DNA from: Streptomyces piniterrae
GTDB taxonomy: Bacteria > Actinomycetota > Actinomycetes > Streptomycetales > Streptomycetaceae
Direction: 5' to 3'
NCBI RefSeq assembly: GCF_005048155.1
Contig: NZ_SUMB01000003.1
Coordinates: forward strand, 744,001-808,000
DNA length: 64,000 nt
Shown here: positions 25,656 to 35,176 of the stretch, one piece after another
How the letters are laid out: each line of letters starts with the position of its first letter
Position numbering within the stretch: the first letter of the stretch is position 1
Notes under the pieces: generated by a model
What the model saw: only the letters and a program-made list of their open reading frames with translations
What the model was told of the DNA's origin: nothing
The model's database searches: none
Position numbers and translations under genes: made by a program

Positions 25656-27008
25656 TCAGCCCCCGAGCGCGTGCGACACCGTGTAGATGCACAGTCCGGC
25701 CAGCGCGCCGACGACCGTGCCGTTGATGCGGATGAACTGGAGGTCGCGGCCGATGTGTGCCTCGATCTTCTTCGAGGTGTGTTCGGCGTCCCAGCCGGCG
25801 ATGGTGTCGGTGATCAGGGAGGTGATCTCGCCCTGATATGTCGTCACCACATACACGGCGGCGCCTTCCAGCCAGCCGTCGACCTTGCCCTGGAGGCGGT
25901 CGTCGACGGACATCCGCTGCCCGAGCGACAGCAGGGAGGCGCGCACCCGTAGCCGGAGTTCGCTGCGTTCGTCCTCGGCGGCGGCGACGATCATCGCGCG
26001 GACCGCGCCCCAGGCGGAGGCGATCAGGTCCTGCACCTCGCCGCGGCCCAGCACCTCGGACTTGAGGCGCTCGACCTTGGCCCTGGTGCCCGGGTCGGAC
26101 TGCATGTCGCCCGCGAAGTCCTTCAGGAAGCGGTCGACGGCGCCGCGGGCCGGGTGCTCGGGCATGTCCCGCATCTCGGTGACGAACCGCAGGAGTTCCT
26201 TGTAGACCCGGTCGCCCACCCTGCGGTCGACGAACCTCGGGGTCCAGCCGGGCGCGCCGCCGGAGACCGCCGCCATGACGGAGTCGCCGTGCTCGACCAG
26301 CCAGTCGTGGGCGCGGCCGCAGACCAGGTCCACCACCCGTTTGTGGCCGCCCTCGGAGACGACCTTCTCCAGCAGCGCGCCGATGCCGGGCGCGATCTCC
26401 TGGGCGTCCGCGCGCCGGGTGATCGCCTCGCCGACCACCGCCTGCACATCGGAGTCGCGCAGCACGGTCAGCGCGCCGCGCAGCGCGGTGGAGAGTTCGG
26501 CGGTGACCCGGTCGGCGTTCTTCGCCTCGGCGAGCCAGCCGCCGAGCCGCCGGCTGATGCCGACGGAGCGCAGCCGGAGGCGGACGACCTCGCCGGAGAG
26601 AAAGTTCTCACCGACGAAGTCACCCAGGCTCTGACCCAGTTGATCCTTTTTGGTAGGAATGATTGCGGTGTGCGGGATCGGCAGTCCCATGGGCCGCTTG
26701 AACAGCGCGGTGACCGCGAACCAGTCGGCCAGCGCACCGACCATGCCGGCCTCCGCGGCCGCCGCGACAAACCCCGTCCAGCCGCCCGCACCGGAGGATG
26801 CCGCCCATTTCGCCAGCACATAGACCACCGCGACGGCCAGCAGCAGGCCGGTGGCCAGCGTCTTCATCCGCCGGACGGCGCGCCGCTTCTCCTCGTCCAG
26901 GGCGCTGTAGCCGAAACCTACGGGCGCCGCGACCCGGGCCCCGGCCCCCGCGTCCGCGACCGGCGCCGCATCCGCTCCCGGCGCCGCATCCGCATTCGTG
27001 CGTTCCAT
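25656..27008 (-). CDS. DUF445 membrane protein
   Basis: Protein of 450 residues. After an Ala-rich, low-complexity N terminus (about 1-35), it carries RRMKTLATGLLLAVAVVYVLAKW as a first helix, then the DUF445 hallmark MVGALADWFAVTALFKRPMGLPIPHTAIIP, given here as its two parts: GALADWFAVTALF and LPIPHTAIIP. A long helical region follows, and a last helix ends INGTVVGALAGLCIYTVSHA. DUF445 proteins are conserved membrane proteins of unknown function. The ATG at 27008 follows GTGGAG; a GTG 18 bases upstream is also possible. Confidence 0.85.
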   Translation of the reverse strand: MERTNADAAPGADAAPVADAGAGARVAAPVGFGYSALDEEKRRAVRRMKTLATGLLLAVAVVYVLAKWAASSGAGGWTGFVAAAAEAGMVGALADWFAVTALFKRPMGLPIPHTAIIPTKKDQLGQSLGDFVGENFLSGEVVRLRLRSVGISRRLGGWLAEAKNADRVTAELSTALRGALTVLRDSDVQAVVGEAITRRADAQEIAPGIGALLEKVVSEGGHKRVVDLVCGRAHDWLVEHGDSVMAAVSGGAPGWTPRFVDRRVGDRVYKELLRFVTEMRDMPEHPARGAVDRFLKDFAGDMQSDPGTRAKVERLKSEVLGRGEVQDLIASAWGAVRAMIVAAAEDERSELRLRVRASLLSLGQRMSVDDRLQGKVDGWLEGAAVYVVTTYQGEITSLITDTIAGWDAEHTSKKIEAHIGRDLQFIRINGTVVGALAGLCIYTVSHALGG

Positions 27009-27339
27009 CCGCTCCACCGCTCCCACCGTGCCCCGTCATCCGTACGGCCGTACCCCGCGCCGCGTATCTCCGCGCCGCGTACCTCCGCGCTGCGGATTCC
27101 CGCACCGCGGATTCCCGCGCGCCTGCGGCCGTATGTCCAACTGTGACCTACTACCGGAACGAACCACGAGTTCCCCGCGTCCACGTCAGGGAGGCAACGC
27201 CCAGGGCGCCGGGCGGCCTCCCGAGGGTCCGTGGGATCATGAAGCACCGATCGGACCGCAATGGTGCCGCTGATCACTCGCTGCCCTTGCCCGCTGTCCG
27301 GAGCATCACGCTCCGCCTGCCCCAGGAGACCTCTCCCGC
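27009..27339. other. 331-base divergent gap with short GC-rich repeats
   Basis: Between the DUF445 gene and the SGNH hydrolase gene, which diverge. About 27050-27120 holds imperfect repeats of CGCGCCGCGTA and GCGGATTCCCGC. The right end carries the hydrolase leader (AGGAGA). No supportable gene lies here. Confidence 0.6.
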
Positions 27340-28650
27340 ATGAACAAAAGTGTGGGTTACGCCCTGCTCGCCGGTCTGGCGGCGGTGGTGGTGCTGATCT
27401 CTACCGCGATATTCGTCGGCTTCGGCGGCGAGCGCGGCGGTGTCGGCAGCTCCCCGCACAAGCCGCGCGACCCCGCGGCCCCGGCGGTCTCCGGGCAGTG
27501 GGTCGGCACCTGGTCCGCGGCCGCGGCGGCCGCCGAGCCGGGCGCGCTGGACGGCTACGCGGGAATGTCGATACGCAATGTGGTGCACACCAGTGTCGGC
27601 GGCTCCGGCGCCCGCATCCAGCTCTCCAACCTCTACGGCACCCGCCCGCTGGCCGTCAGCCACGCCTCGCTGGCCCTGGCCGCCGCCCCCAGCAACCCGA
27701 CCGCGGCGGCCGGCACCATGCGCCGGCTGTCCTTCGGCGGCCGGCCCGCGGTGACCATCCCGGCCGGCGGCGCGGTCACCAGCGACCCCGTCCGGCTCAC
27801 CGTCCCGCACGACGCCGACCTCCTGGTCACCACCTACTCGCCGTCGCCCTCGGGCCCCGCCACCTACCACCCGTACGCCCGCCAGACGTCCTACCTGGCG
27901 CGCGGCGACCGCACGGAGGACGCCACCGGCGCCGCCTACACCGAGCAGAGCCCGTACTGGCGCTATCTGACCGGTGTGGACGTGTGGAGCACCGAGGCGC
28001 GCGGCACGGTCGTCGCCATAGGCGACTCGATCACCGACGGCATCACCTCGACCGCCGGCGCCAACCACCGCTGGACGGACTTCCTGGCCGCCCGGCTGCG
28101 CGACGAGCCCGGTGCGCCCCGCTACGGCGTCCTCAACCAGGGCATCAGCGGCAACCGCCTGCTCGTCAACGGCAGCCGCTTCTCGCCCAACAACGGGCCG
28201 AGCGTGCTGTCCCGCCTGGACCGCGATGTGCTGTCGCGTACCGGGGTGAAGGCCGTGATCGTCGAGGTCGGGCTGAACGACCTGTTCAAGTCCCCGCGCC
28301 AGCTCGACCCGGAGAGGATCGTGGCGGGGATGCGGCAGATCGTCCGCGAGGCGCACGCCCGCGGCCTGCGCGTCACCGGCAGCACCCTTACGCCGTTCGG
28401 GGGCCACCGCGGCTACTCCCACCAGCTGAACTCGGTACGCGAGCAGGTCAACCGCATCATCCGGTCCGGCACGGTCTACGACGAGGTCGTGGACTTCGAC
28501 AAGGCGCTGCGCGACCCGGCGGCGCCGGTGCGGCTGCTGCCCGCCTACGACTCCGGCGACCATCTGCACCCGAGCGACGCGGGCAACCAGGCGATGGCGA
28601 ACGCGCTGAACCTGGAGCATCTCAAGGGGTCGGTGCCGGCCCAGCTCTGA
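27340..28650 (+). CDS. Secreted SGNH/GDSL-family hydrolase
   Basis: Extracellular esterase/lipase-type hydrolase of 436 residues. An N-terminal helix (YALLAGLAAVVVLISTAIFV) serves as signal or anchor, a beta-rich region spans about 50-220, and the catalytic SGNH blocks are GDSITDG (nucleophile Ser230), QGISGNR (Asn272), GLNDL (311-315) and GDHLHPSD (Asp407, His410). It could remove acyl groups from a polysaccharide or lipid. The ATG at 27340 follows CAGGAGA. It stands alone between a DUF445 gene (divergent) and a LiaF-like gene (convergent). Confidence 0.9.
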   Translation: MNKSVGYALLAGLAAVVVLISTAIFVGFGGERGGVGSSPHKPRDPAAPAVSGQWVGTWSAAAAAAEPGALDGYAGMSIRNVVHTSVGGSGARIQLSNLYGTRPLAVSHASLALAAAPSNPTAAAGTMRRLSFGGRPAVTIPAGGAVTSDPVRLTVPHDADLLVTTYSPSPSGPATYHPYARQTSYLARGDRTEDATGAAYTEQSPYWRYLTGVDVWSTEARGTVVAIGDSITDGITSTAGANHRWTDFLAARLRDEPGAPRYGVLNQGISGNRLLVNGSRFSPNNGPSVLSRLDRDVLSRTGVKAVIVEVGLNDLFKSPRQLDPERIVAGMRQIVREAHARGLRVTGSTLTPFGGHRGYSHQLNSVREQVNRIIRSGTVYDEVVDFDKALRDPAAPVRLLPAYDSGDHLHPSDAGNQAMANALNLEHLKGSVPAQL

Positions 28651-28676
28651 GGCGCGGCCCAAAAGCGCGGTGCCGG

Positions 28677-29366
28677 TCAGCCCAGTTCCTTGCGCCGCTC
28701 GCGCTCGTCGGCCTCCAGACGGCGCCGCTCCTCCTTCAGACGGCGCCGCTCGGCCCTGTGCAGCTTGCGCTCGACGCCGACGCCGCCCATCAGGGCCAGG
28801 CCCTTGACGATCACGCGGGGCGCGCCGGGGTCGCCCGGCACCCCGTCCTCGCCCTGGTCGAAGCCGCCCATGATGCCGAGGCCGCGCATCTCGACCTGGA
28901 CGCCCGGCGGCACCACGATGTTCACCCCGCCCATGACCGCCCAGCAGGTGATGACGATCTCGGGCCCGGCGAAGTCCGCCTCGCGCAGGTCGATCTCACC
29001 GCCGCCCATGACGCACACGGCCGTGAAGCGGCGCCCGATCGTCCATCGCCCCTTGCGCTGGAAGCCGCCCAGGACGCCGATGCCCGCCGAGGACCCGTCC
29101 ACGCCGCTCACGATCCGCTCGGACCAGGCCGTGACGGCACCGCTGTCCTTGCGCAGGGACAGCGCCGCGGGAGCCTCCGCGGCGGTCGGAAGATCCGCGG
29201 TGATCGGCGCCAACTCCCCGTACGTACGCGCCCGGTACGTCGCGTCCAGCCGCTCCTCGAACTCCTCCATGACGAGCCGCCCCTCGGCGAGGGCGTCCCG
29301 CAGAATCTCGGCCACCCGCTCACGGTCGGCGTCGGAGGCGCGCAACTCGGGGAGTTTGTCAGTCAT
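28677..29366 (-). CDS. DUF1707 plus LiaF-like C-terminal domain protein
   Basis: Cytoplasmic or membrane-peripheral protein of 229 residues. It starts with DUF1707 (LRASDADRERVAEILRDALAEGRL, cut: ASDADRERVAEIL then LVMEEFEERLDATYRART). A LiaF-type beta-solenoid region follows, with repeated GG turns (GVLGGFQRKGRW, VMGGGEIDL, VMGGVNIVVPPG, LGIMGG, LALMGGVGV). The C-terminal tail is a highly charged helix (RRLKEERRRLEADERERRKE). LiaF-like proteins take part in cell-envelope stress signalling. There is no ribosome-binding site before the ATG at 29366, but a TAATCT box sits seven bases upstream, so the mRNA may be leaderless. Confidence 0.82.
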   Translation of the reverse strand: MTDKLPELRASDADRERVAEILRDALAEGRLVMEEFEERLDATYRARTYGELAPITADLPTAAEAPAALSLRKDSGAVTAWSERIVSGVDGSSAGIGVLGGFQRKGRWTIGRRFTAVCVMGGGEIDLREADFAGPEIVITCWAVMGGVNIVVPPGVQVEMRGLGIMGGFDQGEDGVPGDPGAPRVIVKGLALMGGVGVERKLHRAERRRLKEERRRLEADERERRKELG

Positions 29367-29376
29367 GGGCACCAGA

Positions 29377-30384
29377 TTAGGCGCCGCCGGGTGAATCGGG
29401 GCCGGAATCTCCTCCTGCGTAGAGCTTCGCGATCACGTCCTCGATGTCCGGCTCGCGGACCGACAGATCCACCAGCGGATAGCGTTCGGCGACCGCCGCG
29501 ACCAGGGGTGCCGCGCTCCGCGCCGCCGGGAACGCCAGCCACTGGCGCGGGCCCTCCACCTTGACCGTACGGGCCCCCGGCACGCCCTCGATCGGCGGCA
29601 GTTCCCGCTCCAGGTCCACCACCAGCGTCCGCTCGCCGTCCCCGGCCGCCCGCAGTCCGGCGAGTCCGCCGTCGTACACGAGACGGCCGTGGTCGATGAC
29701 CATCACACGGCGGCACAGCTGCTCGATGTCGGTCAGGTCGTGGGTGGTGAGCAGGACCGTGGTACCGCGCTCCGCGTTCACCTCGAGGAGGAACTCGCGG
29801 ACCTTCGCCTTGCTGATGACGTCCAGGCCGATGGTCGGCTCGTCCAGATAGAGCACCTCCGGGTCGTGCAGCAGCGCCGCCGCGATATCGCCGCGCATCC
29901 GCTGGCCCAGCGACAGCTGCCGGACCGGTACGTCCAGCAGCGGCGCCAGGTCCAGCAGTTCGACGCAGCGCTCCAGATTGGCGCGGTAGGCGGTGTCCGG
30001 GACCCGGTACATCCGCCGCACCAGCTCGTAGGAGTCCTTCAGCGGCAGGTCCCACCACAGGGTGGTGCGCTGTCCGAAGACCACCCCGATCCGGCGGGCC
30101 AGCCGGGTACGCTCCCGCGCCGGGTCGATGCCGGCGACCCGCAGCCGGCCGCCGCTGGGCACCAGAATGCCCGTCAGCATCTTGATCGTGGTGGACTTCC
30201 CGGCGCCGTTCGGCCCGATATAGCCGACCATCTCGCCGCGCGGCACCCGGAAGCTGATGCCGTCCACGGCCCGCACCTCGTCCTTGACCCGGCGCAGCCG
30301 GCCCGCCTTGCGCCGTACCGAGAAGACCTTTTCGACGCCGTCGACCTCGATCAGCCGCTCGGCCGCGGCAGCACCGCTCACCAC
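29377..30384 (-). CDS. ABC-2-type exporter ATP-binding protein
   Basis: ATPase of 335 residues. Walker A is GPNGAGKST (57-65), a signature-type LSLGQR follows, Walker B is LYLDEP and the switch His is in LTTHD. It belongs to the ABC-2/NatA-like branch; its FGQRTTLWWDLPLKDSYELV motif is the Q-loop variant of the group that pairs with DUF990-type permeases. The start is a GTG at 30384 behind GAGGAG. The next two genes on this strand are membrane partners. The substrate is unknown. Confidence 0.9.
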   Translation of the reverse strand: MVSGAAAAERLIEVDGVEKVFSVRRKAGRLRRVKDEVRAVDGISFRVPRGEMVGYIGPNGAGKSTTIKMLTGILVPSGGRLRVAGIDPARERTRLARRIGVVFGQRTTLWWDLPLKDSYELVRRMYRVPDTAYRANLERCVELLDLAPLLDVPVRQLSLGQRMRGDIAAALLHDPEVLYLDEPTIGLDVISKAKVREFLLEVNAERGTTVLLTTHDLTDIEQLCRRVMVIDHGRLVYDGGLAGLRAAGDGERTLVVDLERELPPIEGVPGARTVKVEGPRQWLAFPAARSAAPLVAAVAERYPLVDLSVREPDIEDVIAKLYAGGDSGPDSPGGA

Positions 30385-30458
30385 ACCCGCTCCTCATGTC
30401 GTCGTGCCGGCCGGCCGCCGGCTCCCCGTCGGTTCCTGTCGGTGCCCGTCGGTGCCCG

Positions 30459-31274
30459 TCAGCTCCCCGTGCTGCGGTACGCCCGTACGCCGCCCCGCCA
30501 CGCCAGCCCGGCGCCCGCGCACATCAGCGCGGCCACCGCGGGCCCCATGAAGTCCACCCAGCCGGGCAGCCCCAGCGGGTCCGGGCGGCCCAGCAGCCGC
30601 AGCGCGGGCAGCCAGTTCACAAAGGCCAGCGGGATGACGAAGGTGACCCCGCGCACCAGGTCCCTGGCGAACACCGTCGGCGGGTACTGGAGCATCGTGT
30701 TGCCGCCGTAGGTGAAGGAGTTCTGCACCTCGGCCGCGTCCTGCGCCCAGAACTGGAAGGCGGCCCCCGCGGTGAACACCGCCGCGAAGATGGCCGCGCC
30801 GCACACCGTCATCAGCGGCACCATCAGCATCCGGCCCACCGTCCAGTCCACGTCCAGCCGGGACACCGACCAGCCGAGGACCAGCAGGCCCTGGGTGATC
30901 CGGCCCAGCCGGCGCAGTGCGAAGCGGTCGGCGGCGACCTGCGCGAGGAGTGGCGCGGGGCGCAGCAGCAGGGTGTCGAGGGTGCCGTCGCGGACCCGGC
31001 GGCCGAGCCGCTCCATGCTGCCGAACAGCAGATCCGCCAGGCCCAGCGAGACACTGGACGTGCCGTAGAGGAAGGCGACTTCGGGCAGCGTGAAGCCGCC
31101 GAGCGCCTCGATCTGGGAGAACATCAGCATGATCGCGACGAAGTCCAGCGCGGTGGCCACGAAGTCGCCGAACGTCATCATCACGAACGACGTCCGGTAG
31201 GCGAGGGTGGAACGCATCCACATCCGTACGATCAGCCCGTACGCACAGAGCCCCTGGGCGACCCGGCTAGCCAC
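30459..31274 (-). CDS. ABC-2-type permease, DUF990/ABC2_membrane_6-like
   Basis: Membrane protein of 271 residues with six hydrophobic segments. The N-terminal MWMRSTLAYRTSFVMMTFGD is a typical start of this group, and VRDGTLDTLLLRPAPLLAQV is a conserved cytoplasmic loop. It is the second permease of the exporter. The likely start is a GTG at 31274, overlapping the end of the other permease gene by eight bases; starting further in is possible. It is co-transcribed with the ATPase gene and the first permease gene. Confidence 0.83.
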   Translation of the reverse strand: MASRVAQGLCAYGLIVRMWMRSTLAYRTSFVMMTFGDFVATALDFVAIMLMFSQIEALGGFTLPEVAFLYGTSSVSLGLADLLFGSMERLGRRVRDGTLDTLLLRPAPLLAQVAADRFALRRLGRITQGLLVLGWSVSRLDVDWTVGRMLMVPLMTVCGAAIFAAVFTAGAAFQFWAQDAAEVQNSFTYGGNTMLQYPPTVFARDLVRGVTFVIPLAFVNWLPALRLLGRPDPLGLPGWVDFMGPAVAALMCAGAGLAWRGGVRAYRSTGS

Positions 31275-32061
31275 CGTGCACCACCACCTTGCGGGTGGCG
31301 GCGCTCTGCACCAGCCGTCCCGCCGCCAGCAGCAGCACACCCCACATCGCCTGGAACGCCAGCCCCCGCAGCAGCGATCCGCCGGTCCGCGCGCCCAGCA
31401 GCACATCCGCCGGCACCTGGAGCATCGCCGCCCACGGCAGCAGCTGGGCGAGCTCGCCGAAGCCGCCCGGGAAGACCCGCAGCGGCAGCACCATCCCCGA
31501 GAAGAACATGCAGGCCAGCCCGCTGATCATGGCCAGGCCCGAGCCGTCCAGCAGCCAGAAGCAGGCCAGGGCGACGAGATAGCGCAGCGCGAAGCTGACC
31601 ACCACCGCCAGCGTCGTGGACAGCAGGAAACAGGCCCAGGTCAGCGCGTCGGCCGGCAGGGCGAGCGGGAAGAACAGGGCGCCCACCGCCATCGGCACCA
31701 CCCCGCGCCCGAGCAGTTGCAGCGCCGCCCGCCCCAGATCGGCGGACAGCCACCACAGCTGGAGGTCGGCGGGCCGGTAGAGGTCCACGGCGATGTCGCC
31801 GGTCCGGATCCGCTCCTGCAACTCGCCCACCCCGCCGATGAGCAGGGCCACGGACGCCAGCAGCGCCTGCCCGGTCCACACGAACGTCACCGCCTGCGCC
31901 TGGTCGTAGCCGCCCAGATGCGGCCGTTCGTCCCACAGCGCGATATAGGTGTAGGCGACGATGAACCCGAAGACGGTGTTGGTGAAGACGCCCGCCACGG
32001 TGGCCATCCGGTACGTGGCGTAACGCCGGAAGCTGCCGGCCGCCACCGCCGTGTACAGCAC
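31267..32061 (-). CDS. ABC-2-type permease, DUF990 family
   Basis: Membrane protein of 264 residues with six hydrophobic segments and the motif RIRTGDIAVDLYRPADLQLWW, split here as RIRTGDIAVDLYRP and LQLWWLS, typical of DUF990 exporters. It is the first gene of a three-gene exporter operon (permease, permease, ATPase). A GTG at 32061 behind a GGGAGGGGAAG region is the chosen start; the frame is open 24 codons further upstream but that part is Arg/Gly-rich and not helix-like. The exported compound is unknown. Confidence 0.83.
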   Translation of the reverse strand: MLYTAVAAGSFRRYATYRMATVAGVFTNTVFGFIVAYTYIALWDERPHLGGYDQAQAVTFVWTGQALLASVALLIGGVGELQERIRTGDIAVDLYRPADLQLWWLSADLGRAALQLLGRGVVPMAVGALFFPLALPADALTWACFLLSTTLAVVVSFALRYLVALACFWLLDGSGLAMISGLACMFFSGMVLPLRVFPGGFGELAQLLPWAAMLQVPADVLLGARTGGSLLRGLAFQAMWGVLLLAAGRLVQSAATRKVVVHGG

Positions 32062-32382
32062 GTCCGCTTCCCCTCCCAGCCTTCCGCCGTCCGATCGCGA
32101 GCACCGGAGCGTAGCCGCGTGAACGCGGACCACACCATCGATTTATCACCCTTCCGGGTGAGCCGCGGCGGCCGTTCGGCCGGTCACGAGGCGGTGACAG
32201 GTGCGCGCCGCCCCCCTTGACTGGAACGCATGATGCGACAGTTTCTGACCGAGCGGCAGTTTCCGTTCCGGCGCCGGACGGAGACCGCACGGGACCGAGA
32301 CCGCACGGGCCAGACCGCCCCCGCTACGACGCCGATCCGCCGCGGCACAACCCTCGGCGGCGGCCGAGGAGTCCATAAAGAC
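32062..32382. other. 321-base divergent gap
   Basis: It separates the exporter operon (minus) from the penicillin-binding protein gene (plus). A TTGACT that could be a plus-strand -35 box lies at about 32217. An open plus-strand frame from 32230 runs into the PBP gene but is Arg-rich and its start lacks a ribosome-binding site. I see no other gene. Confidence 0.5.
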
Positions 32383-34764
32383 ATGAGCGACGATCCGCAG
32401 CACGACGGCCCGGAGCACACCGGCCCCCCGCAGTGGGGGCCGCGTCCCGACGCGCCGACGGCGGGCGGGGACGGTGCCGGGGGGAGCGAGACCGAGGCGA
32501 GTGAGACAGGGGCGAGTGAGCCCGAGGGGAGCGGCGCGGAGGGCAGCGGCGCGGCGGCCAGCGGCGCCGGGGCCGCCAAGCCGCCGCGCACCGGCTGGCG
32601 TCGCTTCGTGCCGACCTGGCGGGTGGTGCTCGGCACCGTGCTGGGGATCCTGCTGCTGATCGTGGGCGGGCTGATCGCCGGCTATCTGCTCGTCGACATT
32701 CCGCCGGCCAACGCCGCGGCCAAGGCCCAGAGCAATGTCTATCTGTACTCCAACGGTACGGAGCTGGCCCGCGACGGCGACGTCAACCGGGAGAACGTGT
32801 CGCTCAGTCAGATCCCCCGGTCCGTCCAGCGGGCCGTGCTCGCCGCCGAGGACCGCGACTTCTACTCCGAGTCCGCCGTCGACCCGCTCGCGATGCTGCG
32901 GGCCGGCTGGAACACCCTCACCGGCAAGGGCAAGCAGTCCGGTTCGACCATCACCCAGCAGTACGTCAAGAACTACTACCTGGGCCAGGAACAGACCGTC
33001 ACCCGCAAGGCCAAGGAGTTCTTCATCGCGATCAAGCTGGACCGCGAGGTGAGCAAGAACGACATCCTGGAGGGCTATCTCAACTCCAGCTACTACGGCC
33101 GCAACGCGTACGGCATCCAGGCCGCCGCCCAGGCCTACTACGGCAAGAACTCCGAGGAGCTGACCACCGCCGAGGGCGCCTACCTGGCCACTCTTCTCAA
33201 CGCGCCCAGCGCGTACGACGTCGTCGCCCGCCCGGAGAACAAGCCGCGGGCGCTGGCGCGTTGGAACTATGTGCTGGACGGCATGGTCAAGAAGAAGTGG
33301 CTCAGCCGGTCCCAGCAGTCCGCGATGAAGTTCCCCAAGCCGGAACCGGTCAAGGCGTCCGCCGGACTCAGCGGCCAGCGCGGCTATCTCGTCGAGGCGG
33401 TCAAGGACTATCTGACCACCAACAAGATCCTCGACGAGGACACCCTGCGGGCCGGCGGCTACCGCATCACCACCACGATCAGCAAGAAACGTCAGAACGC
33501 GTTCGTCGACGCGGTCAACACACGGCTGATGGACAAGCTCAGCGACAAACGGAAGGTCGACAGCTACGTCCGCGCCGGCGGCTCCTCCATCGACCCCGAA
33601 ACCGGCCGGGTCGTCGCCCTCTACGGCGGCATCGACTACGCCAAGCAGTACGTCAACGGCGCCACCCGCCGCGACTACCAGGTCGGCTCCACCTTCAAGC
33701 CGATCGTCTTCGCCTCCGCCGTCCAGAACGACGCCACCACACAGGACGGCGTCCCCATCACCCCCCACACCATCTACGACGGCACCAACAAGCGGATGAC
33801 CGTCAGCAACGGCTCCCCCACCGGCTTCGCGCCCGCCAACGAGGACGACCGCTCCTACGGTCCGATCACCGTCACCGAAGCCACCGACAAGTCCGTCAAC
33901 GCCGTCTACGCCCAGATGGGCATCGACGTCGGCCCCACCAAGGTCAAGAACACCGCCGTCGATCTCGGCATTCCCGCCGACACCCCGAGCCTCGCCTCGT
34001 CCCAGGGCGCGATCTCGCTGGGCACCGCCACGCCCAGCGTCCTGAACATGACGCAGGTGTACGCGACGTTCGCCAACCACGGCCGGCAGCGGCCGTACAC
34101 GCTGGTCGACAAGGTCTCCAAGAGCGGCGACGACCTCGAACTGCCCGAGCGGCCCGAGGGCACCGCCATCGCGCGCGACGCCGCCGACACCACCACCTCG
34201 ATCCTGCGCAGCGTCGTCGAAGGCGGCACCGCCACCGCCGCCCAGGCCGCCGGCCGGCCCGCGGCGGGCAAGACCGGCACCGCGGAGGAGGACAAGGCCG
34301 CCTGGTTCGCCGGCTACACGCCCGACCTCGCCACCGTGGTCGCCGTACTGGGCCAGAACCCCAAGAGCGCCGCGCAGGAGCCGCTGTACGGCGCGGCGGG
34401 CCTGCCGCGGATCAACGGCGGCGGCTTCCCCGCCGAGATCTGGGCCGACTACACCGCGGCCGCGCTGGAGGGCAAGCCGGCCCGTGACTTCGACCTGGAG
34501 CTGGAGCCGGGCGCCGAGGAGCCGCCGCCGACCACGAGCGCCCCGGCACCGCCCGAGCCGACCCTCGAACCGCCGGTGCCCACCGTCGAACCGCCCACCG
34601 ACTTCCCCACCGAGCCGACCGAACCGCCCGAGCCCACCTTCCCGACCGAGGAGCCGACGTTCCCCGAGCCCACGGAGGACTTCCCGACGGTGGGGCCGGA
34701 GGCGCAGCAGCAGCAGTACGTCGGAGGGGACATGCAGTGGAACGAGTGGGACGGCGACGGCTGA
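32383..34764 (+). CDS. Class A penicillin-binding protein (transglycosylase-transpeptidase)
   Basis: Bifunctional peptidoglycan synthase of 793 residues anchored by one helix (residues 81-104). The transglycosylase domain has catalytic Glu156 in AAEDRDFY, then SGSTITQQYVKNYYL. The transpeptidase domain has Ser436 in STFK (436-439), SVN (504-506) and KTGT (630-633). The tail after about residue 700 is Pro/Glu/Thr-rich (PTEPTEPPEPTFPTEEPTFP). It polymerises and cross-links peptidoglycan outside the membrane. The ATG at 32383 follows GAGGAG at a longish 11-base spacing. The upstream 51 codons in frame look non-native. It resembles SCO2897 by context. Confidence 0.92.
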   Translation: MSDDPQHDGPEHTGPPQWGPRPDAPTAGGDGAGGSETEASETGASEPEGSGAEGSGAAASGAGAAKPPRTGWRRFVPTWRVVLGTVLGILLLIVGGLIAGYLLVDIPPANAAAKAQSNVYLYSNGTELARDGDVNRENVSLSQIPRSVQRAVLAAEDRDFYSESAVDPLAMLRAGWNTLTGKGKQSGSTITQQYVKNYYLGQEQTVTRKAKEFFIAIKLDREVSKNDILEGYLNSSYYGRNAYGIQAAAQAYYGKNSEELTTAEGAYLATLLNAPSAYDVVARPENKPRALARWNYVLDGMVKKKWLSRSQQSAMKFPKPEPVKASAGLSGQRGYLVEAVKDYLTTNKILDEDTLRAGGYRITTTISKKRQNAFVDAVNTRLMDKLSDKRKVDSYVRAGGSSIDPETGRVVALYGGIDYAKQYVNGATRRDYQVGSTFKPIVFASAVQNDATTQDGVPITPHTIYDGTNKRMTVSNGSPTGFAPANEDDRSYGPITVTEATDKSVNAVYAQMGIDVGPTKVKNTAVDLGIPADTPSLASSQGAISLGTATPSVLNMTQVYATFANHGRQRPYTLVDKVSKSGDDLELPERPEGTAIARDAADTTTSILRSVVEGGTATAAQAAGRPAAGKTGTAEEDKAAWFAGYTPDLATVVAVLGQNPKSAAQEPLYGAAGLPRINGGGFPAEIWADYTAAALEGKPARDFDLELEPGAEEPPPTTSAPAPPEPTLEPPVPTVEPPTDFPTEPTEPPEPTFPTEEPTFPEPTEDFPTVGPEAQQQQYVGGDMQWNEWDGDG

Positions 34765-34786
34765 CGGGCCGTGGCATCACGGCCCG
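34765..34786. terminator. Bidirectional terminator hairpin after the PBP gene
   Basis: CGGGCCGTG and CACGGCCCG pair perfectly around a four-base GCAT loop, immediately after the PBP stop codon and before the convergent SMR gene stop. Confidence 0.7.
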
Positions 34787-34818
34787 GCGCCTCTCAGGGG
34801 CCCGACGTCGCCTTCGGC

Positions 34819-35139
34819 TCAGTGGCCGGACGTGGCCTTCAGCCCGACCACGGCCACCAACAGCAGCACGATGAAGAAGATCCGGGCGGCGGTCGCCGGC
34901 TCACCGAGCACCAGCATCCCGACCACCGCCGCGCCGGCCGCCCCGATGCCGACCCACACGCCGTAGGCGGTACCGATCGGCAGGGTCCTGGCCGCGTACG
35001 AGAGCAGCAGCATGCTGACGACGATGCCCGCGCCGGTGAACACACTGGGCCACAGCCGGGTGAAGCCGTCGGTGAACTTCATACCGATCGACCAGCCGAC
35101 CTCCAGCAGACCGGCGACGGCGAGCAGGATCCATGCCAT
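34819..35139 (-). CDS. sugE: SMR-family exporter, guanidinium-exporter (SugE/Gdx) type
   Basis: Small membrane exporter of 106 residues with four helices. The catalytic Glu is Glu13 in LLEVGWSIGMKF. The whole sequence tracks E. coli SugE/Gdx closely (LPIGTAYGVWVGIGAAGAA, then a last helix ending VGLKATSGH). Gdx exports guanidinium in exchange for protons. That assignment is strongly supported by a guanidine-III riboswitch in its leader (35177-35217). The ATG at 35139 follows a GGAGG. It lies between convergent PBP and tandem GroES-like genes. Confidence 0.9.
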   Translation of the reverse strand: MAWILLAVAGLLEVGWSIGMKFTDGFTRLWPSVFTGAGIVVSMLLLSYAARTLPIGTAYGVWVGIGAAGAAVVGMLVLGEPATAARIFFIVLLLVAVVGLKATSGH

Positions 35140-35176
35140 GACGGCACCTCCGTGGAATACGAGCTTCAACAGGGGT

